Assembly: GCA_020634215.1 (NCBI GenBank)
Contig: JACKCD010000051.1
Span: 1 to 46,887, forward strand
DNA from: Ardenticatenaceae bacterium
GTDB lineage: Bacteria; Chloroflexota; Anaerolineae; Promineifilales; Promineifilaceae
Length of the DNA: 46,887 nucleotides
Reading direction: 5' to 3'
Shown: piece after piece, positions 6,211 through 15,115 of the stretch
Numbering within the stretch: the first letter of the stretch is position 1
Layout of the letters: every line of letters begins with the position of its first letter
Made by a program: the position numbers and the translations under genes
The notes under the pieces: model-generated
The model's database searches: none
What the model was told of the DNA's origin: nothing
The model's input: only the letters and a program-made list of their open reading frames with translations

Positions 6211-9060
6211 ATGCAACTCAAGGCTGTGATTTTTGATCTGGATGGTGTTTTAACCGACACTGCTGAATATCATTACCTGGCCTGGAAGCGGTTGGCGGAT
6301 GAGGAGAAGCTGCCGTTTGACCGGGAGATGAATGAACAGTTGCGTGGCGTTTCGCGGCGCGATTCGCTTTTGCGGATTTTAAACGGCCGTTCCATCCCCG
6401 AAGCCGACCTTGAAGCAATGATGGCGCGGAAAAACAGCTATTATGTGGAGATGTTAACGGCCGTTTCTCCCGCCGACCTTCTCCCCGGTGTTGCCAACCT
6501 GCTTGATGAGCTAGACACCGCCAACATTCCCTATGCCCTTGCTTCCGCCAGCCGCAACGCCCCCGATGTGGTGCAGCGTCTCGGCATTGCCCAGCGGCTG
6601 GCCTGCATCGCCGATGGCAGCAGTGTGCAGCAGCAAAAACCAGCCCCCCACCTTTTCCGCTATGCCGCTGCCAAACTCAACGTTCCTCCCGCTCATTGTC
6701 TGGTGGTTGAAGATGCCGCCGCCGGTATTGAGGCGGCACTAGATGCGGGTATGAGGGCGTTGGCGCTAGGGCCAGCCGGCCGCTTTGCCCATCTTGCCCA
6801 CAGCAACTTTACCCGCCGAAACGATTTGCAGGGGGTTGGTTTGGCTGACCTGCAAGCGGCCATGCGCCCTGACGACGAGTGGATTGTTGGCGAAGATGCG
6901 TTTGTGGTACCAAAACAGGGACACAAAGAAACAATTTTTACCATTGGCAATGGTTATTTTGCCAGCCGAGGCAGCTTTGAGGAAGGGCATCCTGGTGAGT
7001 CTGCCCTGACATTTGCTCACGGCGTGTTTAATGATGTCCCCGTCTTTTTTACCGAGTTAGCCAATTTGCCCAACTGGCTTGATTTGCACCTTGCCGTCAA
7101 CGGCGAGTGGTTCCGGTTGGACAGCGGCGAGCTTTTGTCGTTCCGTCGCTGGCTCAACCTGGCCGACGGCATTTTGCACCGCCAACTGCGCTGGCGGTCG
7201 CCCAGCGGCGTGGTGGTTGATCTGGGGTTTGAGCGGTTTGTTGCCTATACGGAGCAGCATTTGGGGGGGATTCGGCTGGTGGCAACGGCCGTTAATCAGC
7301 CTTGTACCCTCACCATTAGCGCAGGTATCAACGGCCACGTTGCCAATGAAAATACGCTGCACTGGCATTTGTTGGCGCAGGGGCAAGCGGAAAACGGGGT
7401 GGCGTGGCTGCAAAGCCAAACGCGCCAGACAAAGATTGAACTGGGGACGGCGATGAAGGTGGAAACGGCCGTTTCTGCCCCCGTCCTCTGCCAAAACTGC
7501 CCCGGTCACCCCATTCTCACCGTGGAGCAAACGCTCCAGCCGGGTGAGACGGTGCAACTGGATAAGCTGGTGAGCTATGTGACGAGCCGGGATGGGGGGG
7601 ATGTAGAGGAAACGGCCGTTGCCCAACTCGCCGTTGGGCAACTTGCCCACCATAGCTATAACACCCTGCGCCAAAGCCACATTGCTGCCTGGCAAAAGCT
7701 GTGGCACGACATTGACGTGATCATCGAAGGCGACCAGGAAGCCCAGCTTGCCACCCGCTTTAGCCTTTTCCAACTGCAAATAGCGGCTCCCCGACACGAC
7801 AACCGCGTCAGCATTGGCGCTAAAACCATGAGCGGTCTTGGCTATCGCGGCCACGTTTTTTGGGATACCGAAATCTTTATCCTGCCATTTTTTACCTATA
7901 CACAACCGGCCGTGGCTCGCAACCTGCTCCACTATCGTTATCACACTTTAGATGGTGCCCGGCGCAAGGCGGCCGGCAATGGCTATGGTGGTGCTCAATT
8001 TGCCTGGGAAAGCGCCATCACCGGCGACGAAGTGACCCCTACCTGGGTGCCTGATCCAGCCACCAACTTTAAGGAACTCATTCGCATTTGGACAGGCGAC
8101 ATCGAAATCCATATAACCGCCGATATTGCCTACGCCATTCTGCAATATTGGCAGGTCACAGGCGACGATGCCTTTTTGCTCGATTACGGGGCGGAAATTA
8201 TTCTGGATGGTGCCTGCTTCTGGGGCGACCGCGCCGAGCGTGAAGAGGTAGATGGTGTGGTGCGTTATGCTCTGCGTGATGTCATTGGCCCCGATGAATA
8301 CCATGACCATGTGGACAACAATGCCTTTACCAACCGCATGGCGCAGTGGCACCTGCAAGAAGCCCTGCATTTGCTCGTCTGGCTGCAAAATAACCACCCC
8401 GCTAAAGCAGCGCAACTGACGGCTCAACTCGATTTAACCCCAGGAAAAATTGAATACTGGCAAGAGATTGTAAACCGTATTATCATATCGTTTGATAGTG
8501 ATACAGGTCTATTTACCCAATTTGACAGATTTTTTGACTTGAAAGAGGTTAATTGGGCTGAATTTACAGAACGTACCGCATCCATGCAATCGCTGCTTGG
8601 GATTGAAGGTGCCAACCAGCACCAGGTGATTAAACAGGCAGATGTCATTATGCTTCTCTGTCTGTTGCGACAGGAGTACGGTCAAAAAATTTGGCAAACA
8701 AATTGGGACACGTATATGCCAATCACCGACCACAGCTATGGCTCTTCGTTGGGGCCAAGCTTTCACGCCTGGGCCGCTTGCGAAATGGAGCGCCCCGAAG
8801 AAGCGTATGAACATTTTATGCTTGCTGCCCGCGCCGATATTTTTGATGCGCGTGGTAATGCTGGTGACGGCATTCACGCGGCCTCGGCAGGCGGCATTTG
8901 GCAAGCACTCACTTTCGGCTTTGCTGGCCTCCGTCTTACCAAGCAATCGTATACGGTTAAACCCCAACTCCCCAAACATTGGCGGCGGTTGTCGTTTAAG
9001 TTTTACCAACACGGCCGGCAGCATGTGGTTGACGTTGTCAACGTTAGTCACGACCCTTAA
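6211..9060 (+). CDS. beta-phosphoglucomutase / GH65 disaccharide phosphorylase fusion
   Basis: One 949-residue frame joins two enzymes. Residues 1 to about 215 are a HAD-type beta-phosphoglucomutase with the FDLDGVLTD motif (D9 nucleophile, D11 acid/base) and VVEDAAAGIEAA. Residues about 230-949 are a glycoside hydrolase family 65 phosphorylase, with GHVFWDTEIF (about 548-557) and IGPDEYHDHVDNNAFTNRM, in which E696 is the expected general acid. The pair would split an alpha-disaccharide (maltose, trehalose, kojibiose or nigerose) with phosphate, giving beta-glucose-1-phosphate, and convert this directly to glucose-6-phosphate. Specificity cannot be assigned by eye. The gene follows the LacI-type regulator closely and contains five AACGGCCGTT palindromes. 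Confidence 0.93.
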   Translation: MQLKAVIFDLDGVLTDTAEYHYLAWKRLADEEKLPFDREMNEQLRGVSRRDSLLRILNGRSIPEADLEAMMARKNSYYVEMLTAVSPADLLPGVANLLDELDTANIPYALASASRNAPDVVQRLGIAQRLACIADGSSVQQQKPAPHLFRYAAAKLNVPPAHCLVVEDAAAGIEAALDAGMRALALGPAGRFAHLAHSNFTRRNDLQGVGLADLQAAMRPDDEWIVGEDAFVVPKQGHKETIFTIGNGYFASRGSFEEGHPGESALTFAHGVFNDVPVFFTELANLPNWLDLHLAVNGEWFRLDSGELLSFRRWLNLADGILHRQLRWRSPSGVVVDLGFERFVAYTEQHLGGIRLVATAVNQPCTLTISAGINGHVANENTLHWHLLAQGQAENGVAWLQSQTRQTKIELGTAMKVETAVSAPVLCQNCPGHPILTVEQTLQPGETVQLDKLVSYVTSRDGGDVEETAVAQLAVGQLAHHSYNTLRQSHIAAWQKLWHDIDVIIEGDQEAQLATRFSLFQLQIAAPRHDNRVSIGAKTMSGLGYRGHVFWDTEIFILPFFTYTQPAVARNLLHYRYHTLDGARRKAAGNGYGGAQFAWESAITGDEVTPTWVPDPATNFKELIRIWTGDIEIHITADIAYAILQYWQVTGDDAFLLDYGAEIILDGACFWGDRAEREEVDGVVRYALRDVIGPDEYHDHVDNNAFTNRMAQWHLQEALHLLVWLQNNHPAKAAQLTAQLDLTPGKIEYWQEIVNRIIISFDSDTGLFTQFDRFFDLKEVNWAEFTERTASMQSLLGIEGANQHQVIKQADVIMLLCLLRQEYGQKIWQTNWDTYMPITDHSYGSSLGPSFHAWAACEMERPEEAYEHFMLAARADIFDARGNAGDGIHAASAGGIWQALTFGFAGLRLTKQSYTVKPQLPKHWRRLSFKFYQHGRQHVVDVVNVSHDP

Positions 9061-9238
9061 CTTGCTATTACCAGTCTGGCGTGCAGGGGCTTTCTTGCCT
9101 TTAAAGACCAGATATGTAGTAAATTCAACTTGATGGAGGTGATTTTCTGACAAAAGACGAAAATAACTTGAATGACCTTTTTGTTGCGAACAATGTTTAC
9201 TTTGTAAGTTCCTATAATTTAGGAGGAGAATTTACACA

Positions 9239-11386
9239 ATGAAAAAGCTCACGCTTATTGCTTTTATGCTCTTGTTAGGGCTGTTCTTGGTTGCCTGTGG
9301 TGCTGATGCCCCAGCCGCCGAAGCCCCGGCCGCTGAAGAACCAGCCGCCGAAGCCCCGGCCGCCGAAGAACCTGCTGCCGAAGAACCTGCCGCCGAAGAA
9401 CCTGCTGCCGAAGAACCTGCCGCCGAAGAAGGTGGTGGTATTGAGCAGGCACAGGAAGAAGCTGTTGTCGAAGATACGGCTACCGTTGAGACCTCTGAAT
9501 ATGGCGAAGCACCAATGCTGGCCGAGATGGTTGCTGCTGGTAGTTTGCCTGCCGTCGCAGACCGCTTACCAGCTAAGGAAGACATCCAGGTTGTTACGCC
9601 TGTAGATGGTGTTGGCGAATACGGTGGCACCTGGCACAATGCTAGCTGGTGGCAGGGTATGGGTAACATCGAAATGATCGTTTACGACCCACCCGTGCGC
9701 TGGAAGCCTGATTACACTGGCTATGAGCCTGGTTTGGTTAAAAGCTGGGAAATTTCTGAGGACGGTACACAGTTGACCTGGCATTTCCGCCAAGGTGTGA
9801 AATGGTCTGATGGTGTGGACTTTATTCCGGCCGAGGATATGGCTTATTGGTGGGAACTGGCAACCAATGAAGATTTTGCTATCGTTACGCCGCCCTGGTG
9901 GGGACGTGATTCTGATGGTACCTTGATGGAAGTCTCCTTCCCCGACGATTACACGATGGTTTTCACCTGGGGTGAGCCGCACTTCATTGCTAACTTTGTG
10001 GTTGCTCAGGGTTTCTGGGAATGGCTGCCGATGGAACGTCCAAAGCACTACCTGTCTCAGTTTGACCCCAACTATGATAGCAGCAAGACCTATCAGGATC
10101 TGGAAGCGGCCGTTTACGGTGGCGACTGGCTGATGAACGTGGCTGGTTACCCCTGTTTGCATGCCTGGTGCCCGGAAACCGTCGTTCCTGGCGAACGTAC
10201 CGTCCTGGCTCGTAATCCTTATTACTGGAAAGTGGATACCGACGGTAACCAATTACCGTATATTGATTACATTGACACGGTATTGCTGGAAGATAACGAA
10301 GTTCGCCTGTTAGAGGTCTCTCAGGGTAAGTACGAAGCTAGCTTCCGTGGTACCGACGATCCCACCAACATCCCCTTCTTGTTGGAACAAGCTGAAGCGA
10401 ATGACTATCACCTCCATGCTGGTGCAGTAAATGGTGCTGGTAGCTGGCCTGCTTGGAACATCAACATGAACTTCAACGACTGCGAAACCTACCCCGACAC
10501 GTGTGAAGAAATCCGTGCGCTACTGCAAAATCAGGATTTCCGCATTGGTTTGGCCCTCTCGCTTAACCGTGAACGTTTGATTGATGTTGCTTGGGGTGGC
10601 ATTGGTTATCCCACGAGCATGACCATCAGCCCACAGGCTTGGCACTTTGCTAGTGCTGAAGGGCAAGCGGTTTATGAAGCATGGCGCGATTCCTATGTTG
10701 AATATAGCCCCGAAAAGGCTATGGAACATTTCGATGCGGCCGGCTTCGTAGATGCTGATGGCGATGGCTTCCGGGATCTGCCCAGTGGTGCTCCCTTCAC
10801 CTTGGTTATGGATCAGGGCGACTGGGGTGGCCAGGTTATTCCTGTTCTCAGCAACGAAACCTATTCGAGCGACTTACAGGCTGTTGGGGTTAACACACTC
10901 ATCAATGACCTGATGGGCCAACCGGACTGGACGTTGCGCTGGAAAGAAGGCAAGACCATGATCCGCAACAGTCATGCTTCTGAGCTAGACATCTGGACTT
11001 ACCCGGACTGGGTCTTCCCGCTGCGGAATGAAGCTGCACGCGCTTGGCCGCTTGAGGGTCTGTATTACGAAACGGGTGGTGCTGATGGTTGGGAACCGCA
11101 ACCTGGTACAACCTATGCCTATGAGCTACAGCAACTGTATGCTAAGGGTATTGCTGAACCAGATATTGAGCAACGCCACAAGATCTTCTACGAAGCCGTT
11201 CAGATCATGATTGATCACGGCCCCTTCATGATTGGTGGTTCTGGTGACCAGGCTATGCCCGTTGTCGTTCGCAACGGTTTCCACGGCATTCCTGAACTCG
11301 TTATCCTTGGCCCATGGGCTCCTGGTAGCCCCGGCAACTTGCATTCAGAACAGTTCTGGATGGAAGCTAACCTGCGTGGTGAGTAA
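9239..11386 (+). CDS. family-5 ABC importer substrate-binding lipoprotein
   Basis: A lipoprotein signal peptide with lipobox LVAC (C20) is followed by a linker of repeated AAEEP units (residues about 25-62), then an SBP_bac_5 domain (residues about 105-715) with RWKPDYTGYEPGLVKSWEIS and LTWHFRQGVKWSDG, which are hallmarks of oligopeptide/nickel-type binding proteins. At 715 residues it is longer than typical peptide-binding members; large family-5 proteins in Thermotogae and Chloroflexota often bind oligosaccharides, which fits the neighbouring phosphorylase and amylase. A strong AGGAGGAGA precedes the ATG. It heads a five-gene importer operon and is followed by strong hairpins at 11398-11491 that would favour excess binding protein over permease. 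Confidence 0.93.
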   Translation: MKKLTLIAFMLLLGLFLVACGADAPAAEAPAAEEPAAEAPAAEEPAAEEPAAEEPAAEEPAAEEGGGIEQAQEEAVVEDTATVETSEYGEAPMLAEMVAAGSLPAVADRLPAKEDIQVVTPVDGVGEYGGTWHNASWWQGMGNIEMIVYDPPVRWKPDYTGYEPGLVKSWEISEDGTQLTWHFRQGVKWSDGVDFIPAEDMAYWWELATNEDFAIVTPPWWGRDSDGTLMEVSFPDDYTMVFTWGEPHFIANFVVAQGFWEWLPMERPKHYLSQFDPNYDSSKTYQDLEAAVYGGDWLMNVAGYPCLHAWCPETVVPGERTVLARNPYYWKVDTDGNQLPYIDYIDTVLLEDNEVRLLEVSQGKYEASFRGTDDPTNIPFLLEQAEANDYHLHAGAVNGAGSWPAWNINMNFNDCETYPDTCEEIRALLQNQDFRIGLALSLNRERLIDVAWGGIGYPTSMTISPQAWHFASAEGQAVYEAWRDSYVEYSPEKAMEHFDAAGFVDADGDGFRDLPSGAPFTLVMDQGDWGGQVIPVLSNETYSSDLQAVGVNTLINDLMGQPDWTLRWKEGKTMIRNSHASELDIWTYPDWVFPLRNEAARAWPLEGLYYETGGADGWEPQPGTTYAYELQQLYAKGIAEPDIEQRHKIFYEAVQIMIDHGPFMIGGSGDQAMPVVVRNGFHGIPELVILGPWAPGSPGNLHSEQFWMEANLRGE
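9311..9432 (+). repeat. 15-bp tandem repeat encoding AAEEP linker
   Basis: Units close to GCCGCCGAAGAACCT recur in frame and encode the Ala/Glu/Pro-rich tether between the lipid anchor and the binding domain. Such in-frame minisatellites can change length by slippage without breaking the gene. Confidence 0.85.
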
Positions 11387-11397
11387 AAGTTTGTAGG

Positions 11398-11437
11398 GAT
11401 TGATGACAAGTGCCATTGAATGGCCTTGTCATCAATC
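11398..11437 (+). terminator. very stable hairpin after the binding-protein gene
   Basis: GATTGATGACAAG (11398-11410) pairs exactly with CTTGTCATCAATC (11425-11437), and inside it GCCATT pairs with AATGGC, giving about 19 paired bases with one bulge. There is no U-run, so partial termination or mRNA protection that uncouples binding-protein from permease expression is more likely than full termination. Confidence 0.7.
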
Positions 11438-11449
11438 TGCTTTGATAGC

Positions 11450-11491
11450 AGGAGGGAGACCTGCTTATTCAAATTTGTGGGTTTCCCTCCG
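11450..11491 (+). repeat. second hairpin in the gap between binding protein and permease
   Basis: GGAGGGA pairs with TCCCTCC across a loop of about 28 bases, extended by ACC/GGG(T)T. The rest of the 353-base gap up to 11739 contains no gene that I can support; it may hold an internal promoter. Confidence 0.45.
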
Positions 11492-11739
11492 TATCCTTCA
11501 AAGTCAGCATAGACGTTTTTCGTTTTGTGCTTTTAAAGCATCATTCATTGATTGAATGAACCCTTCTGAGATATGACATGGGATTTCTCTAAGGGTAAAG
11601 ATTTAGAGGGGGTTCGCGCTACAAATAGTCTTCCGCAAATTGCGTCTGTTCTGAATCAAGATCGAATGGGTGCATAGTAATCAATGGTTTGCCCAAGCGA
11701 CTGTCTAGACATTTAACTAGGTGGGAAAGGAGAAGAAAA

Positions 11740-12726
11740 ATGGTTTCATTTCTCATACGACGTGTGTTTTATGCCATCATCATGCTGATTTTGGTTTCTT
11801 TTATTAGCTTCTTGATCATTAATCTTCCAGCGGGTGATTTTATGGATCAAAAGATAGCTGAATTAGAGGCGCGTGGTGATAAGAGTGCCGTAGCTCGTGT
11901 GGAAGATTATCGTGTACGCTATGGGTTAGACAAGCCCATGCTGACTCAGTACTGGATATGGATTTCTAATTTTGTGCGGGGTGATTTTGGCCTGTCTTTT
12001 CAATTTGAGCGGCCGGTTAAAGAGTTAATTGGTCAGCGGCTAACGTTATCTATCCTTTTATCGCTAACTACTTTAACAATCACATGGCTGATTGCAATAC
12101 CGCTGGGGGTGTATTCGGCCGTTAACCAATATTCAATCGGCGATCAAGTCATAACGACGATCGCCTTTATCGGTATTGGTTTGCCAGGTTTCCTCTTGGC
12201 ACTCCTTGTTTTGTATGTGGCGATTGTCATCCTCAATCAAGATGTGGTGGGTTTATTCTCGCGAGAATTCCAAGACGCACCCTGGAGTTTAGCCAAAATT
12301 TGGGATTTGTTGAAGCATCTTTGGGTGCCAGCACTCATTGGAGCTGTTACTGGTACGGCCGGTACGATCCGCATTATGCGAGGCAATCTGCTAGATACAT
12401 TAGGTCAACCTTTTATTGAAGCGGCTCGTGCACGGGGCTTGAAAAGCAGAAGAGTCATTTGGAAACATGCTGTGCGTATGGCGATTACCCCTCTTGTTAT
12501 TATCTTAGGTACTGAAGCTTTTCCGGGCATTCTTGCGGGCAATATTTTAGTCGAGGTTGTGCTTGGTTTACCTACGATTGGCCCACTTTATATCAATGCG
12601 CTAACAACGCAGGATATGTTTATGGCGGGAACAGTTTTGGTTTTGATTGTATTCTTGCTTCTGGTTGGCAATTTGATTACCGATCTGGTTTTGGCCTGGA
12701 TTGATCCACGAGTTCGGCTTGAGTAG
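11740..12726 (+). CDS. ABC importer permease, OppB/DppB type
   Basis: The protein starts MVSFLIRRVFYAIIMLILVSF, the usual first membrane segment of OppB/DppB permeases, followed by a long extracytoplasmic loop and about five more hydrophobic segments. The EAA motif for ATPase contact is EAARARGLKSRRVIWKHA. I place the start at the ATG at 11740 because GGAAAGGAG lies seven bases upstream; an upstream in-frame start at 11689 would add a charged, non-family extension. This gives 328 residues, normal for the family. It pairs with the next permease to form the channel of the importer. Confidence 0.93.
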   Translation: MVSFLIRRVFYAIIMLILVSFISFLIINLPAGDFMDQKIAELEARGDKSAVARVEDYRVRYGLDKPMLTQYWIWISNFVRGDFGLSFQFERPVKELIGQRLTLSILLSLTTLTITWLIAIPLGVYSAVNQYSIGDQVITTIAFIGIGLPGFLLALLVLYVAIVILNQDVVGLFSREFQDAPWSLAKIWDLLKHLWVPALIGAVTGTAGTIRIMRGNLLDTLGQPFIEAARARGLKSRRVIWKHAVRMAITPLVIILGTEAFPGILAGNILVEVVLGLPTIGPLYINALTTQDMFMAGTVLVLIVFLLLVGNLITDLVLAWIDPRVRLE

Positions 12727-12751
12727 TGTTGAGGATTAGGAGGTTGGAGAA

Positions 12752-13891
12752 ATGACTGATGCAGTAGCGATCCCTATGGAAGAGAAGAAGAAAGATGCTG
12801 TAAAAATCAGCCAGAGTTACTGGAGCCTGGTTTGGTGGAAATTCAAGCGGAATCGCTTGGCTGTGGTGGCCGCATTTATCCTGGCTGGTTACTATATCAC
12901 CTGTTTGATTTTCCCTGAATTCTTTGCCCCTTACAGCAAGGGCCTGGAAAGTGATTATATTGAAGCGCGGCCGACATACCCCCACTTCGTAGATGCGGCG
13001 GGGAGCTTTTCGTTGCGTCCTTTTGTCTATGGTCTAGATGAAGAGATTGATGTAGCCACGCGAAGCCGTAAGTTTGTTGTCAATGAATCGGTTAAGTACC
13101 CACTTTATTTTTTTGTCGAAGGAGAGCCGTATAAACTACTGGGTTTGATTCCGGCAAAGACCCATTTCTTTGGTACTGATCCTGCTAACCCAGATGCTAA
13201 AGTCTTTTTGTTGGGGACTGACCGATTAGGTCGTGACCAATTCTCTCGTATCTTGTTTGGTGGCCGTATTTCGCTGTTTATTGGTCTTTTTAGTGTGGCT
13301 GTCTTTTTGTTTGTGGGGGTGACTTTAGGAGCCGCTTCTGGTTACTATGGTGGAGCCACGGACATCGTTGTCATGCGAATAACGGAGCTTCTTTCAGCTT
13401 TTCCGCAGGAACCGTTATTTCTAGCTTTGGGAGCGGCCGTTCCTGTTAGTTGGCCTTCAACACGTGTGTTCTTTATGGTAACAATTTTGTTGGCGTTGAT
13501 TCAGTGGGGTGGTTTGGCGCGGCAGGTACGTGGCTTGGTACTCTCTGGTCGGGAAGAACAATATGTTTTGGCGGCTCGAAGCTTTGGTGCTAGTGATCGG
13601 CGTATCATTTTCAACCATCTGATTCCGGCAACAATGAGCCACGTGATTGTGATTGCTACCTTGAAAATCCCCGGCATGATTTTGTTGGAAACGGCTTTAA
13701 GTTTTCTTGGCTTGGGGTTAGTACCACCTACCGTAAGCTGGGGGACCTTGTTGCAGAATGCCAATACGGTACGCTCGATTAGCGCCGCGCCATGGTATTT
13801 GTTTGTGACCCCATTTATTCTTTTTGCCATCCTGGCCTATAACTTGCTGGGTGATGGCTTGCGTGATGCTATGGATCCGTACAGCAAGTAA
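12752..13891 (+). CDS. ABC importer permease, OppC/DppC type, with long extra loop
   Basis: The 379-residue protein has the N-terminal SYWSLVWWKFKRNRLAVVAA segment of OppC/DppC permeases, and an EAA motif in LAARSFGASDRRIIFNHLIPA. About 120 residues between membrane segments 1 and 2 (roughly 55-170) form an enlarged extracytoplasmic loop, longer than in classical peptide OppC of about 300 residues. The characteristic LLGTDRLGRDQFSRILFGGR region ends this loop. It starts 25 bases after the previous permease gene, with AGGAGGT-like sequence upstream. The enlarged loop, as in some oligosaccharide family-5 systems, is weak support for a sugar substrate. Confidence 0.93.
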   Translation: MTDAVAIPMEEKKKDAVKISQSYWSLVWWKFKRNRLAVVAAFILAGYYITCLIFPEFFAPYSKGLESDYIEARPTYPHFVDAAGSFSLRPFVYGLDEEIDVATRSRKFVVNESVKYPLYFFVEGEPYKLLGLIPAKTHFFGTDPANPDAKVFLLGTDRLGRDQFSRILFGGRISLFIGLFSVAVFLFVGVTLGAASGYYGGATDIVVMRITELLSAFPQEPLFLALGAAVPVSWPSTRVFFMVTILLALIQWGGLARQVRGLVLSGREEQYVLAARSFGASDRRIIFNHLIPATMSHVIVIATLKIPGMILLETALSFLGLGLVPPTVSWGTLLQNANTVRSISAAPWYLFVTPFILFAILAYNLLGDGLRDAMDPYSK

Positions 13892-13945
13892 TCAGTATTC
13901 AGTTGTTAGTTGGCTAAATAAATGATGATTGCTGAATGCTGAATG
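13890..13945. repeat. small inverted repeat of TCAGTATTCAG words
   Basis: TCAGTATTCAG after the permease stop pairs with CTGAATGCTGA just before the ATPase start, one mismatch. It belongs to the reiterated-word intergenic hairpins seen elsewhere in the window and may modulate expression inside the operon. Confidence 0.5.
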
Positions 13946-13960
13946 ACAGGAGAGAAGATT

Positions 13961-15085
13961 GTGAGTGAAATAACGGATGATGTCCTTGTTAGCATTAGGA
14001 ACCTGCGTATTCGTTTTGATGTGCGCGATGGTATTGTAAATGCTGTGGATGGGGCTAACTTTACAATTCGGCGTGGTAAAACATTGGGGGTTATTGGCGA
14101 AAGCGGCTGTGGTAAATCTATGACGGCCAAGGCTATTATGAATATGGTGCCTAAACCAGGCGTTATGACTGGTGAGGTGACGCTTTATAAAAGACATGTT
14201 GAAAATGGTAGCCAGGTTGTGGAAGAGATTCGGATCGATCAGCTGGATAAAGATGGCGAGGAGATACGTAATATTCGTGGTGGCGTGATCACGATGATTT
14301 TTCAGGAGCCAATGAGCTCTTTGACGCCTGTATTTACTGCGGGTCTCCACATTATGGAAGCTGTTAAACTGCATCGCTTTTTGCCGATTGAGTCGATTGG
14401 CGACACGATGACGCGAAATATTCAGAAGAAGCGAGAAGTTAGCCCGGAGGAAGCGCGTGAAATTGCCATTGATATGCTGCAAAAAGTGGGGTTGCCTAAT
14501 GCAGCACAGCGTGTTGATAGCTATCCACATCAGTTAAGCGGTGGGCAGCGTCAACGGGTAATGATTGCGATTGCGCTTTCTACCCACCCTGAATTGCTGA
14601 TTGCTGATGAACCGACAACGGCACTGGATGTTTCTATTGAGGCGCAAATTTTGGATTTGATGCGCGAATTGCAAGAAACCGTAGATATGGCTATTTTGTT
14701 TATTACCCATAATATGGGGGTGATTGCTGAAATGGCTGATGAGATGGTGGTTATGTATATGGGTAAGGAGGTGGAAGAGGGAAGCGTTGTTGACATCTTT
14801 GAAAACCCGAAACATCCATATACTCGCTTGTTGCTGGCTTCTATTCCTGAAATTGGTGAGAAGAAACGGGAACTGGCAACCATTAAGGGGATGACACCTA
14901 GTCCTTTTAATTTGCCCACTGGTTGTGTCTTTCATCCGCGGTGCCCTGACTTTATGCCGGGTAAATGTGATGTGGTTAAGCCGTTGTTGGCAACAGTAGC
15001 GAAAAACCAGAACGCTCGTTGTTTGATGTATGATCCCTGCTGGCCGAATACGGCTGAGGCTCAGGCTGTTAAAGCTAAGGCGTAG
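13961..15085 (+). CDS. ABC importer ATPase, OppD/DppD type
   Basis: Walker A is GESGCGKS, the signature is LSGGQRQRV and Walker B is LLIADEPTTALD. The C-terminal oligopeptide/dipeptide ATPase extension with CVFHPRCPDFMPGKC is present. I choose GTG at 13961 because AGGAGAG lies seven bases upstream, whereas the in-frame ATG at 13943 has no ribosome binding site; the choice changes only six residues. The protein hydrolyses ATP to drive the importer, as a heterodimer with the next gene's product. Confidence 0.93.
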   Translation: MSEITDDVLVSIRNLRIRFDVRDGIVNAVDGANFTIRRGKTLGVIGESGCGKSMTAKAIMNMVPKPGVMTGEVTLYKRHVENGSQVVEEIRIDQLDKDGEEIRNIRGGVITMIFQEPMSSLTPVFTAGLHIMEAVKLHRFLPIESIGDTMTRNIQKKREVSPEEAREIAIDMLQKVGLPNAAQRVDSYPHQLSGGQRQRVMIAIALSTHPELLIADEPTTALDVSIEAQILDLMRELQETVDMAILFITHNMGVIAEMADEMVVMYMGKEVEEGSVVDIFENPKHPYTRLLLASIPEIGEKKRELATIKGMTPSPFNLPTGCVFHPRCPDFMPGKCDVVKPLLATVAKNQNARCLMYDPCWPNTAEAQAVKAKA

Positions 15086-15115
15086 GACAATCACAAGTAT
15101 GATGAGGAGAGGAAG

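Noticed and set aside
7057..7944. Long minus-strand open frame (295 codons) antisense to the phosphorylase fusion
   Set aside because: It lies wholly opposite a gene with clear GH65 motifs, has no ribosome binding site and encodes low-complexity text; it is a codon-bias shadow.
9213..9218. Perfect TATAAT upstream of the binding-protein gene
   Set aside because: A transcript from it would begin at or inside the ribosome binding site, and no -35 box lies at the right distance.
13892..14530. Minus-strand open frame (212 codons) opposite the OppD-type ATPase
   Set aside because: Antisense to strong Walker/signature motifs, with His/Asn-rich composition typical of reverse-strand shadows.
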